Positions 1 to 10,857 of a stretch of 64,000 nucleotides of DNA are shown one piece after another. The DNA is from Antedon bifida (lineage: Eukaryota; Echinodermata; Crinoidea; Comatulida; Antedonidae): NCBI GenBank assembly GCA_963402885.1, contig OY727099.1, positions 23,765,001 to 23,829,000 on the forward strand, given 5' to 3'. The notes under the pieces are model-generated. The model saw only the letters and a list, made by a program, of their open reading frames with translations, made no database searches and was not told the origin of the DNA. Position 1 is the stretch's first letter. Each line of letters begins with the position of its first letter. The position numbers and the translations under genes are program-made.

Positions 1-109
1 AACACAAATTGTACCAAAAGCATTTACAAATCTAAATCTCTTTAGTGCACTCTTTATTATGTTTTTCTTTTCTGGAGAAAAAAAAATTAATAAAAAAAAA
101 AAAATTTAC

Positions 110-3100
110 CTCTGCTACTTTTAGAAATTCGGAAACTTTGTCCATTCTGATGAGAAATTTCTGATAGAGGTCCAATGCAACTTTACAATCCTTTTTACAC
201 ATTTCAAAAAATTTCTCTGCAAAACAAATAAAAAATATGTTATAATTCTACTTGTTTTGTTTAAATTATTAAATGGCTGTTTTAGGAGTATCTTTCTTGA
301 ATTTCAGACTAATGTTTACTTTTATCAATTCAGGTAAGTTTAATAGACCTATTTCACCGGAATAATAATTATGTTCTTAGGTTTTACAGACAAAATGCGC
401 TGACATTTAGGATTTAAATTCTGCTATTTTCGTCTTTCGGGTTGTCTTACCTAGAAGGTTAATGATGCCATCGTTATAACAAGCAAACAATCGAATACAG
501 TCTTTAAAAAGTAGCATGAAACAACCGGTAATAACGCCATTCGACAGTTGAGATGAATTTACCTGTAACAAAAAAAAAGATATAAATGTTAATGTTAAAA
601 GTTATCTAGATGCATTAAACCATTATATGTTTTAATGTTCATACACAAAGATTGTGAATTACTCAAAGCGAACATTTGAGCAAAACCCTGACATATTCTA
701 ACCACTTAGATATCAAATGTAATAATTTAGCATGATCATAGTAGAACACATGAATCTGTAAAAGCGCTAATGATCACTCTGTACTGGGTTCAAAGCTTCA
801 ATGAAAATGCACTGTAGAGGGATGTTCTTATAATAGCTCTCCTTCGAGAAGGGCATGGGCAATTTTCGGTTCATCCAGGTAAGCTTGGCACAAAAATAGA
901 TTGTTGTTTTTCTTTCCATGAATAATTACCCTTTGCTATAGGCCTATTAAATTTTAATCTGTTATTTACTTTTACGATTCCAATAAATAAAGTACAAGTA
1001 GTAAAATAATCAAAACGCTATACATATCATAGCTCTCCTTCGAGAAGGGCATGGGCAATTTTCGGGTTATCCAGGTAAGCTAGGCACAAAATTGATTGTT
1101 GTTTTTCTTTCCATGAATAATTACCCTTTGCTATAGGCCTATTAAATTTCAATCTGTTTTACTTTTACGATTCCAATAAATAAAGTACAAGTAGTAAAAT
1201 AATCAAAACGCTATACAGTTTTGTCTATTTCGACATACAGCATTCAAACAAAATGTCGACAACATTCTGTGTAACCTTAATAAATTACTTATTATGAATA
1301 AACGAGCATTAGACACTTTTAGTACTGATAATGCATAAATATCCTGTTGCTAGGATACGACTTTAATGTAGTTCGCAAGGCTTTGGAATCGCAAGTTCTA
1401 TTTCAGACTTCAAATAAGTAGCAAAACACTGGCTACTACCATAATAATAATCAAGGTTTATTTATTTCAATTGTTCTTGCAGTTAAAAAAAACTGAATTA
1501 CAACAATCGTGACAATTTATAAAAATAGCAAAAGTTGGTTAAACATAGTAATAAAATTTAACATTAATATTAACATCTCCATTAATCATACATACGTGTA
1601 ACCTTAATAAACCTTAACCTTAATACATTTTGCATTTAACAGGTCATTTTTACGTTATTATCACATTATTATTATTTTACTTTGACACAAATTTGGATCA
1701 AATTTATTTCTGATAAAACCTTAGTCAAAAGAAAAAAATACTTAAATTGTCTGTCATACAATGGTTTTTGGTTAAAATTATTTTTAATTGAAATATTATT
1801 TAGCTATGGAAGTGAATAACTTCATTAAAACAGGAACATGGGCTATTAAAAGTCTGATTTTATAAATCTTAATTTTTCATGATTTTGGGGGACAATACAT
1901 TTTTATAAGTGAATAACTTTATTCAAACTACAAAATGGCCTGTTTAAAGTTTGATTTTTTTTCATCTTTATTTTTCATTTTTCGGGATATAATACATCTA
2001 TAAAGTAAAATTTAGAAAAGAAATTTACAATAAATTATATTTTAACAGACCTCAAACTCCAGTAGACAGTCCAGCTGGTCCTGTAGTATGGGTAGTGTTT
2101 TCAACAGCTAAAAAAAGGCAAAAAAAATATTTCATAAAAATATGGTATTCTTTTTTTATCAATTCATTTGACCTACGACCCTGTAGTGACCAATCATCAT
2201 TCAAATGACAAAACCTATATTACTAAAACCATTTCTAAATTTAATGGACCTCTATAAATGTCTGTATTGCCGTAGCAAACATATAAATCTGTGAAATTAA
2301 TCTTATTCAAGAAAGGCTTAGGTTACGGATTACCATCCTAGTGAGAAAATCTGAGTATCGTATTTAGGGCTAAGGTAACCAGAATGAATTTCAATTACCG
2401 AGCAAGTTTATTACAATTTATTTAAATTCTATTGAAAACATAATCAGATAAATATTACATTTTCTGATAGCCGATTGTACTACCACTGTATATCTACAAT
2501 TTGACTAGTACTCCTGTGATACAGAATCACATGTGTAACACAGGCCATAAGCCAACTCCAACTTTAATCTAACCTTCCACGATATAGGCATCACATGTGA
2601 TACACATGCGACACTGTATTACAGAATCTTCCTATGATACTGGTCAAATGTCATATGGAGACACAGCACTGTGTTTTCCGATTAGTAATTTTGTAGCAGG
2701 CTGATATTAGTAAAATTTGATTAGTAAATTCAATAATAAACATTTCTGCTAAATTTTTGCTCAAAAATAACCATTTAAATCAGTGGGTGGTCATTGACAA
2801 AAATCATTAGAATTACCCAAAATGCAATTGGTCCTGGCGGTTAATTCAAACGTTACTGCAGTGTAGTTTACTCGGGGTCAGTAGCTATCAATCAAATAAC
2901 TGTTATTTTGTGTTGCAGCTAAAAATTGCTCAGCGATAACTGGTTAAATGGCATCCTAACACCAAATTGAATGGGTGTTTTTAACCGTTATTTTGCGCTG
3001 CCATTTAACCGGTTACCACAAAATTTTCCTGTTTCTGCTCCCAAGAAATTTGGGTTAATTTATTCACACCGTTTTTAAGCGGGTTATTTTTATGCAGCAG

Positions 3101-3428
3101 AAACAGGACCTTAATTTCAATAGGCTTTAATTGCTTGCTATCAATTTAAATCAATGGAAAGACACAACTTTATAGTTACTATGGTAAGATGGTAATCAAC
3201 AGTCTGAAAATTAGACGACCTTCTCAGACCAGAAAAGTTTTTTATTTTTTAAAGACTGATTTCATTAGCGATGTACAGTAATCAAAGGGATTGCTGCGGA
3301 ATACCTATAGCTTTGGATTTAGCTTTCTCGCGCAGTAAAATAATGTTGATATGATCCCATATTGTATACTAAAATTATAAAATCATACCTTTTCTGTATG
3401 CATGGACCTCAACAATCCATCTTCTTTT
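110..3428 (-). CDS. PICALM: CALM/AP180 clathrin-assembly protein, ANTH domain (partial, four exons)
   Basis: The ANTH domain binds PI(4,5)P2 and recruits clathrin and SNAREs to the plasma membrane during endocytosis. In transcript order the exons are 3389..3428 ([13 protein letters not shown]), 2051..2107 ([19 protein letters not shown]), 451..562 ([19 protein letters not shown], then INLLE) and 110..216 ([20 protein letters not shown], then SEFLKVAE). All have GT-AG borders and their phases join without a break. They correspond to about residues 150-265 of vertebrate PICALM/SNAP91, including the end of the ANTH helical bundle. The C-terminal clathrin- and AP2-binding tail would lie beyond the left edge. 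The N-terminal ANTH exons, with the lipid-binding lysine cluster, were not found upstream. The family call is firm. Whether the locus is intact is open. Confidence 0.88.
831..1217. repeat. Tandem duplication of a ~195-bp intronic segment
   Basis: Two adjacent copies start with the same 'atagctctccttcgagaagg' block (about 831 and 1028) and end with the same 'aatcaaaacgctatacat/g' block. They differ by a few substitutions and small gaps. The copies lie in the intron between two CALM/AP180 exons. Nothing coding is visible. Confidence 0.8.
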
Positions 3429-3824
3429 CTATAAAAACAAATATGATAAAAATTGAATACAACATAAAATTTAAAACTACACATAAACAAAATGGTAAGT
3501 AGAAATCTTAAAAATTAAACAGAAATAAACCTGGCTGCAACAGTGGAATCTGAAGAGGATACTGTGCAGTACCGTAGTTATTCACAGCTTGAGATATCAT
3601 AAATAAGCATCGCATTGTGTCTAAAGATAGGAATACATGTACTGTATGAAGTGTCTGCTCAGCTTGCTATTTGCTTTCATTACAATCCACTCATTGATTA
3701 ACTACTCCATTTCATCAACATTACATCACTCATTTTCTACACAAATTCACAGCATTTTATTTTTCATTCAGAAGATATGATGGCACTAACAGAGCCATGT
3801 TAAATTGAAAATGGTAGTACAGTC

Positions 3825-4253
3825 AACTCTCCCAATACCGGACACGCAGTGTGTTGGACATTCTCATACTGATCGCGAAATCGAGGTTTGAATCCAACTC
3901 TCGCCGCATTGCTTGTATCCTTAAGCAAGATACTTATGTTTGTCTCTCTCCACCAAGGTGTATAAATGGGAAACCGGTTAGATCAAAACACAACTTTGCG
4001 CTGATTACTATCTGCATTATGGGAGTATGTTTCCATACACGTTTGATAAAAAGAAAAATGACTTGGGTAATAACTTTCAGCGCTTAGAGGTTTCACAACA
4101 TTAGGCGCTACTGTATATAAATCCAGAATATTATTATTAGGCCTAATCTAAATTTGCTTTTAATGGTAACAAAGAAAATGGGTTCTTTCAACAAAAGTCT
4201 GGTTTTGGGAAAGTTTCCAGTTTTTGGACAGCCCAGTATTAAAAGAGTTGACT
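3825..4253. mobile_element. Pogo/Tigger-like non-autonomous DNA transposon containing a SINE fragment
   Basis: The ends are inverted: cagtcaactctcccaatac at the left and, read in reverse, cagtcaactcttttaatact at the right (about 4253). Such cagt-r-ac-tct ends are typical of pogo/Tigger MITEs. The left end follows TA; the right flank is not a clear TA. Inside at about 3880-3985 is a tRNA-SINE-like stretch: a B-box-like ggtttgaatcc, then a conserved 'aaggtgtataaatggg' segment seen in many marine invertebrate SINEs. Any reading frames here are incidental. Confidence 0.55.
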
Positions 4254-4868
4254 GCCCTGAAAATTTAATGGTCACACTCACAATCACCACTTTTTTTTCA
4301 GTCTTATTATTTTTATACTTACCCTCTTTTCACTCTACAAAAATCAAACGCGACCTGTCTGTACGAGACCGCTTTCTGATTCACGTATTTAGCATATCTT
4401 CTGATATATGTAGACATTTCATATCCTATATAAAGCACGTAAAAATATTAACACAAAGACATATTATTAAGATATATAATAAAATCAATAATTATAAATA
4501 AAATGTAGGTAGGTTGGTATGATGGATTTTCAAAATTATTTATTTAATTAAAGTATCCACAATTAACATAGTTTTAACATTATAAAAAAACAATGAATAA
4601 GTAAGTATACTGTACAATATAAATACAGTTGTCATAATCAGTGTATGTAGTATAACACAATTATTCCCTGCATTGGCAATATACGTAAATGAAATTGTTA
4701 CTAATAGTATAATAACAACCTTTCTTTTTTTGTGACCACAAAGATGTTATTAAGATATTTTTTGAGTTTAATTAAAAAATAAGGGTTTTACATGAATACA
4801 TTATTATTATACATTAATTTGTATGTTAATTTGTGTGTCATTTTCATAATTTATATATAGATTCTTTT

Positions 4869-5050
4869 AAAGCTCTGTCTACACTATCAAACTTTATGTG
4901 AAAGAAAAAATGTGATGTGCCCATACAGTACTGTATATGGACATGATGATGTCGTATCACTAATTATATTTAGGCATATCACTACCATATTAGAGCACAT
5001 CACACCTTTTTTTTATCATCAAAATAGTTTGATAGTGTAGACAGAGCTTA
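4869..5050. mobile_element. MITE with 22-bp terminal inverted repeats (family 1)
   Basis: agctctgtctacactatcaa at the left is mirrored by ttgatagtgtagacagagct at the right, with TTAA/TTAAG sequence at the edges. The core contains 'gtgatgtgcccatacag' and 'tggacatgatgatg'. Related copies lie at about 7320-7415 and 8122-8250, the last one directly beside a COMMD2 exon. Confidence 0.8.
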
Positions 5051-5310
5051 AGGTCCTAGATCAAAGCCTTGTATGTATTTGTATGCGAGGTGAACAAACT
5101 ATTTGTATGACTCACTTAATATTACATGACTTGTTTCATTGTTGATATCAATTACCAGTTATGAAGGGACCATATCAAAATGTCATTTTTAATTTCAATA
5201 TGGATCATGTTTTACAATTATTGTTTTGTTATCAAAACTTCCCTCTAAGTAACATTATTAATTAAAAATATTTATGTAGTTTGTTTTGAGTTTTTAATTT
5301 AATAACAATT

Positions 5311-5802
5311 ACCGTATATCCTATGATTTAATCCCAATCCCCTAGAAAATGAAATTTGGCCCACTTTGGGGTGGGGACTATACCCAGGGAATCCCTAATT
5401 CAGGGAAAAACATGATTATGAAGCATTTATTTTTGTAAAAACTCATCTGAACTACAGTACATCCAGACCAAACGTCAATACTGGGACTATACCTGAGGAT
5501 ATGCCTGTTTGTGAAATTAGACATAAAGTACAGTAAGGTGCAGGCCTTTGTCTTACAGTATGAAAATTATAGATGTGCTACAAATTGCACTCCTTAATAC
5601 ATTCAGGGGTGCTGTAGGTGTACTGTTTGTATTTATGGTGTGTAGAAGTTTACCAAATGTAAGCGTGTTGTAAATCGCACACCTCAAGCGCAGTTTAGGA
5701 GTGTGTTACTGTTAGGTGAATGATCACACTCGCTCGCCTTAAAAGACAAGGTCTGGAGGTGGGATTAGACCAGAAGTGGGATTATACCGGAGGATATACG
5801 GT
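5311..5802. mobile_element. MITE of ~490 bp with accgtatatcct terminal repeats
   Basis: The left end accgtatatcct and right end aggatatacggt are perfect inverted repeats, flanked on both sides by aatt as a probable 4-bp target duplication. Subterminal motifs 'gggactatacc' and 'gggattatacc' recur near both ends. No reading frame of size is present, so the element is non-autonomous. Confidence 0.75.
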
Positions 5803-6894
5803 AATTGAATATATTTTAATCATGTAGACAACTCGTTAAATATTCGAACCTTGATACAATTTCTTTAATTCCTAATTAATATTTTTTATAATTAATTACT
5901 TTATTCAAATATGAACAATAATCAGTGTTGGTTTGTGTTTGTTACAATAATTAATATTATCATATTTGTTTTCAAATGTACAAATTCTAAAATCAAATTA
6001 ATGTTTTACTTTTAGAAATTTAAAAATAATGCCATTAGAAATAATACAATTCATATGAATTATAATAATTATATTGCATTATGCGTTACTTATTAACTAT
6101 TAGACAGAAATTACGTGGCATAGACTACACATTACTAACAACCATAATGGCTTTTTCTTGTTACTTCTGCATATTTAATATTTTTATTGAATGTGAACGG
6201 TTTTCAGTGTGACTGTGTGTTGCAATAGTACATTGTGGCTGACTAATCTGGCGGGGCCTTGCTTATTAATTGTTTACTGTTGAATATTGATTTAGCCTTT
6301 GAATTTCCATGAGACATGTTTAATGAAACGCTGAGAGAGATATTATTAATGTATTAATTTAAAGATATACACCTGTAATCTCACCCATAAAAAAACCATT
6401 GAACATTTTTTGTAGAATAGGCCATTTTAATGTCACATAATAGTTATTCACTTTCGCCAAAAATCGGATCGAAAAACAATTTATTTACCAGAAAAAATGT
6501 AATTAAAAAAAAAAAATAGTCAAATGGGTTGCCAGCCAATGGGTTTTTAGTTAGATTTAACTGTTTATTTTGTCTTTTTAATAATCATTATTTTTCATGC
6601 TCTTATGCTCTGTGTCCCATTGCTACTGAAGGTACAAATTTGAGAAAAGTTGATATATTCAGAGCATTTTAGTCGCTTTTCTATGAAAAATCCCTCTATT
6701 TAGAAGATAGTGTACAGGCCTGAAGGTGGAGGAGCAAGAGAGGTATCGCAATATAAAAACCTAAAGAATTCTCACAATGACAGGATATATATGTTACAGT
6801 GAAAGGTTAGAGGTGAAAGGTTAAAGGTGATTGCAAACAAACTCAGATTCAGAAAAAAAACAATACATTTTCATTTTGTTTTCTTATTACCAAC

Positions 6895-8731
6895 CTCGAC
6901 ATCCAATCTCCATTCCAAGTCGTGATAATGAGGAAAGTCCATCGACATTTCCGACATGATTTCCCTGATTTCTTTCCGATTTTCCATGTACATCTGAAGC
7001 AATTCTTTTTTCAGTTCTTCACTGAAGCCAAGAACTAGAATAGAGTCTTGAAAGTCTATTTCTGATACCTGTTACAAATCGACCATTTTTATTCACAAAT
7101 TTAAACTTATTGTAAAGCATGCATTCAACTGACATCAGTAGCAACATAATAAGATGATAATTTAACATTAATTAAATGTTTTTCAAGGAAGCATTATTTT
7201 TTTATCCTCAACGTGTGCATGCATGGCATTAATTATGGCATAAATTACGTAAGTTTGATCATAAATGAAATGGGTTATGCCAATGGTTTTCTGCAAGCCA
7301 GTGCGTGTTTAGCTTTCCATTTGTTAAGCTCTCAAAAAAGTGTGATGTGCCCATATATGGACATGATGATGTTATATGACTACCACATTTGGGCACATCA
7401 CACTTTTTGGTCAACTCTCATTGTTGTTATTGCTTTTTTTTTTTATAGTAAGAGATATTTTTGTAAGGGCTTAAATGCGAGTTAATATGGTAATAGATAA
7501 GTTGTCTTATATAGATATACGGTCTTACCACGTTGAAACACCGGTTCTCGTCAGATCACCAAAGTTAAGCAACATTGGGCCCGGTTAGAGTTTGGATGGG
7601 AGACCATCTGGGAATAACGGGTGCTGCATATAGAGCTGGGGTACCATTAGGCATTTGAAATCAGCACTGCTCAGACATATTGGCTTATGCCTCTCCTCTG
7701 GTTAAGGTGGGCACTGGACATTCAGATGAATGTAAGACTAGTTGACATTGTCGTTTACGACAGAAGTCGGCCATAAAAGTTAGCTTTCAATTCTTAACAT
7801 AGAAAATGTTCAATTTACAGGTTCCTCTACGACAATGATAGATATAAGTTTAAAGTGGGGAGGGGCACCAAGGGGTACAATACTGTACCTCTTAACACAC
7901 TTACCATTAATTTAGAACTTTCTGTCAGTAAATACATAAGTCCCTGAACTCCATTCTGAACTGTGAGAGCATCAACTGATAGTTTTTCTGTAGTAAAAAT
8001 TATTTCATTTTTTTTATATCATCATTCAGGCAAACACAAGATATTTGAAGTATAATACATAAATAGGTACTGTAATAAAAAAAAGTAATATTTTCACTTT
8101 TAATCAAATGCATGAATTTATATAAAGCTCCGTCTACACTGTCAAAGTGTGATGTGCCCAAATATGGTAGTGATATGACATCATCATGTCCATATATAGG
8201 CACATTACATAAAATAAAGTTCGATAGTGTAGATATAAGATAGGGCTTAACTTACGAGCAGCTGATTGGTACAGTTTTGGATTTGAACCATTCTTGATAA
8301 AATCCAGAGCAATCTGGCAGAACTTTTGTACCACTGAAAAAGTAAATTCGTTTTAAAAGCATGGTATCTGGCTGGGATTGATGCTTACCTTTTTATTTAG
8401 TACTCAAGTTACTTTTAGTGAAATTAAAGAGGTAGTGATTTAAAACAATTACTTACAATTACAGTACTACGTCCTAAATATAGCTCTACCTAGCTAGGCC
8501 TATAATTTAGTCTCGTAAGCCCAGCTTATATAGTTTAGCCAATGAGACCCTGGCTGGCTGCTATGTTTGTAATCTTCCTTCTAGTCTAGTTTTAATTAGG
8601 CTAGGCCTAGCTAGAGAGTTCAGTTTTTAATACTAATAGAAAACTGAAGACTATTAACACACCATCTATTTCAACTTGGGTTAGAAAGCTAAGATGGTCC
8701 TTATGCTCATCTTCTTTTTGATAACAGAGAA
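6895..8731 (-). CDS. COMMD2: COMM domain-containing protein 2 (partial, four exons)
   Basis: COMMD proteins form the Commander complex, which supports endosomal recycling. Exons in transcript order: 8663..~8731 (DEHKDHLSFLTQVEID), 8256..8333 (VQKFCQIALDFIKNGSNPKL), 7905..7987 (QNGVQGLMYLLTESSKLM) and 6895..7068 (SEIDFQDSILVLGFSEELKK, later YHDLEWRLDVE). The phases join without a stop. The order and sequence follow vertebrate COMMD2 from about residue 7 to 135, through the first part of the COMM domain (the HNLEWRLDV-type motif). The first Met is not visible: in the first exon the frame meets a stop before any ATG, although an AG acceptor lies at about 8732, so a short upstream exon is possible. 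The last exon, about 65 residues ending the COMM domain, was not found between 1 and 6894. Confidence 0.85.
7320..7415. mobile_element. Family 1 MITE fragment
   Basis: Contains 'aaaaagtgtgatgtgcccat' and an inverted 'gggcacatcacactttttgg' around the shared 'tggacatgatgatg' core. It lies in a COMMD2 intron. The outer inverted repeats seen in the 4869 copy are missing. Confidence 0.6.
7514..7633 (+). pseudogene. 5S rRNA-like sequence (pseudogene or head of a 5S-derived SINE)
   Basis: About 120 bases follow animal 5S rRNA from end to end: 'accacgttgaaacaccggtt', 'ctcgtcagatcaccaaagtt', 'aagcaac' and the internal control C box 'ggatgggagacc', then 'tgggaataacgggtgctgc'. The terminal helix is degraded (gatatac at the 5' end, gcatata at the 3' end) and the acceptor-side bases no longer pair well. 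No T-run terminator follows directly. It sits in a COMMD2 intron on the opposite strand and runs into about 140 bp of non-5S sequence, which suggests a SINE3-type element rather than an active gene. Confidence 0.75.
8122..8250. mobile_element. Family 1 MITE beside a COMMD2 splice site
   Basis: Left end agctccgtctacactgtcaa and right end ttcgatagtgtagatataag are a decayed form of the inverted repeats of the 4869 copy, with the same 'gtgatgtgccc' core. The right end stops about 5 bases before the splice donor of the COMMD2 exon at 8256. Confidence 0.7.
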
Positions 8732-8733
8732 CT

Positions 8734-9304
8734 ATCACTTATGCCATCCTCGTATATAATTAATTTCGTACGGAAAATACATTTAATTGATTATATCATT
8801 AGGTAGAGTATCATTCTTATAATTAATTATCAGTAGTATATATAATTTTTTAAATGTTAGGGATATATTTTAAAATAACTATAAATAGATATATAATTAC
8901 ACAAACACGAGATGTTCTTTTCTGCCTGAAACCTAGGCCCTAGCTAGGAGGCCTCCTCGATCCTCTGCTCTCACTTCGTTCGTTTTTAATTTCGCTACCT
9001 GATCCGTGCAGGCCTAGGCCTAGGCTAGACTGGATATTAAGATTGCAAGCCAAAAAGGTAGATTTAGAAGCATATTTTATTGATTACCCATCATAAGTGT
9101 CACCCTTAACAGATAGTTAAGCTATGTTTGTAGGTCATAGCTTATTTTAGACAATATTTTAGCCTCCAAAAAGGGCAGATTAGGCCTATAGTATATAATA
9201 GGCCTAGCTAGGACTAGCTAGTTAGGACTAGGTAGGCTAGCATCTCCCTACTCTAGAGTAGCCTAGGTAGGCCTAGTACTACTGCCTATAGCCTAGGCCT
9301 ACTA
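8734..9304. other. Intergenic stretch rich in taggccta motifs
   Basis: No coding exon is visible. The stretch has an unusual density of taggccta/ctaggcctag palindromes (about 9010, 9183, 9200, 9262 and 9281-9300) and a short more GC-rich patch at about 8940-9020 that could be a COMMD2 promoter region. No core promoter element can be assigned. Confidence 0.4.
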
Positions 9305-10850
9305 CTTTTAATATCTACCTCATCAATAATTAGCATTGATATCATATATCACATTGTTGGATATGATCAGTGTAGTCATAATTTGATAACTGAGCACGCA
9401 TCTTTTAATATCTACCTCATCAATAATTATTATTAATAATCTATATCACATTGTTGGATATGATCAGTGTAGTCATAATTTGATAACTGAGCACGCATCT
9501 TTTAATATCTACCTTATCAATAACTATTAATAATATCCTATATCACAATGTTGGATATGATCAGTGTAGTCATAATTTTATAACTGAGCACCCATCTTTC
9601 AATATCTATTTCATCAATAATAATTATTAATAATCTATATCACTTTGTTGGATATGATCAGTATAGTCATAATTTGATAACTGAGCACGCATCTTTAAAT
9701 ATCTACCTCATCATTAATTAATATTAATAATCTATATCACACTGTTGGATATGATCTGTTTAGTTTTTTAATATATACCTTATCAGTAATTATTATTAAT
9801 AATCTATATCACATTGTTCGATATGATCAGTGTAGTCATAATTTGATAACTGAGCACGCATCTTTTAATATCTACCTCATCAATAATTAATATTAATATC
9901 ATATATCACATTGTTAGATGTGATCAGTGTAGTCAGAATTTGATAACTGAGCACGCATCTTTTATTATTTACCTCATCAATAATTATTATTAATAATCTA
10001 TATCACATTGTTAGATGTGATCAGTGTAGTCATAATTTGATAACTGAGCATGCATCTTTCAATATCTACCTCCTCAATAATTAATATTAATAATCTATAT
10101 CAAATTGTTAGATGTGATCAGTGTTGTCATAATTTGATAACTGAGCACGCATCTTTCAATATCTACCTCATCAATAATTAATATTAATAATCTATATCAA
10201 ATTGTTCGATATGATCAGTGTAGTCATAATTTGATAACTGAGCACGCATCTTTAAATATCTACCTCATCAATAATTATTATTAATATCATATATCACATT
10301 GTTAGATGTGATCAGTGTAGTCAGAATTTGATAACTGAGCACACATCTTTTAATATCTACCTCATCAATAATTATTATTAATATCTTATATCACATTGTT
10401 CGATATTATCAGTGTAGTCAGAATTTGATAACTGAGCACGTATCTTTTAATATCTACCTCATCAATAATTATTATTAATAATCTATATCACATTGTTGGA
10501 TATGATCAGTGTAGTCATAATTTTATAACTGAGCACCCATCTTTCAATATCTATTTCATCAATAATTATTATTAATAATCTATATCACATTGTTCGATAT
10601 GATCAGTGTAGTCATAATTTGATAACTGAGCACGCATCTTTTAATATCTACGTCATCAATGACTATTAATAATATCCTATATCACAATGTTGGATATGAT
10701 CAGTGTAGTCATAGTTTTATAACTGAGCACGCATATTCTAATATCTACCTCAACAATAATTAATATTAATTGTCTATATATCAATATCGAATATGATCAG
10801 TGTAGGCCTAGTCATTTGATAACTGAGCATGCATCATTTTATATCTGCTT
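9305..10850 (+). repeat. 97-bp minisatellite array, orientation A, ~16 copies
   Basis: Units carry 'gatatgatcagtgtagtcat', 'gataactgagcacgcatctt' and 'atctacctcatcaataatta' at a spacing of about 97 bp. One copy near 9740 is internally deleted. Divergence between copies is moderate. The same unit appears in reverse complement at 13757-17360. Confidence 0.92.
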
Positions 10851-10857
10851 CAAATAT

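Noticed and set aside
2832..3110. Possible MITE with ggtcctg/caggacc ends
   Set aside because: Only seven bases are inverted and no target duplication is clear.
3500..3650. Minus-strand open stretch that might be the missing COMMD2 exon
   Set aside because: The translation (AVNNYGTAQYPLQIPLLQPG) has no similarity to the end of the COMM domain and no fitting splice sites.
4154..4501. 115-codon plus-strand frame
   Set aside because: It spans the end of a pogo-like element, has no recognisable protein content and runs into low-complexity AT-rich sequence.
7514..7633. Functional 5S rRNA gene
   Set aside because: The terminal helix is degraded, there is no clear T-run terminator, and it is a single copy in an intron.
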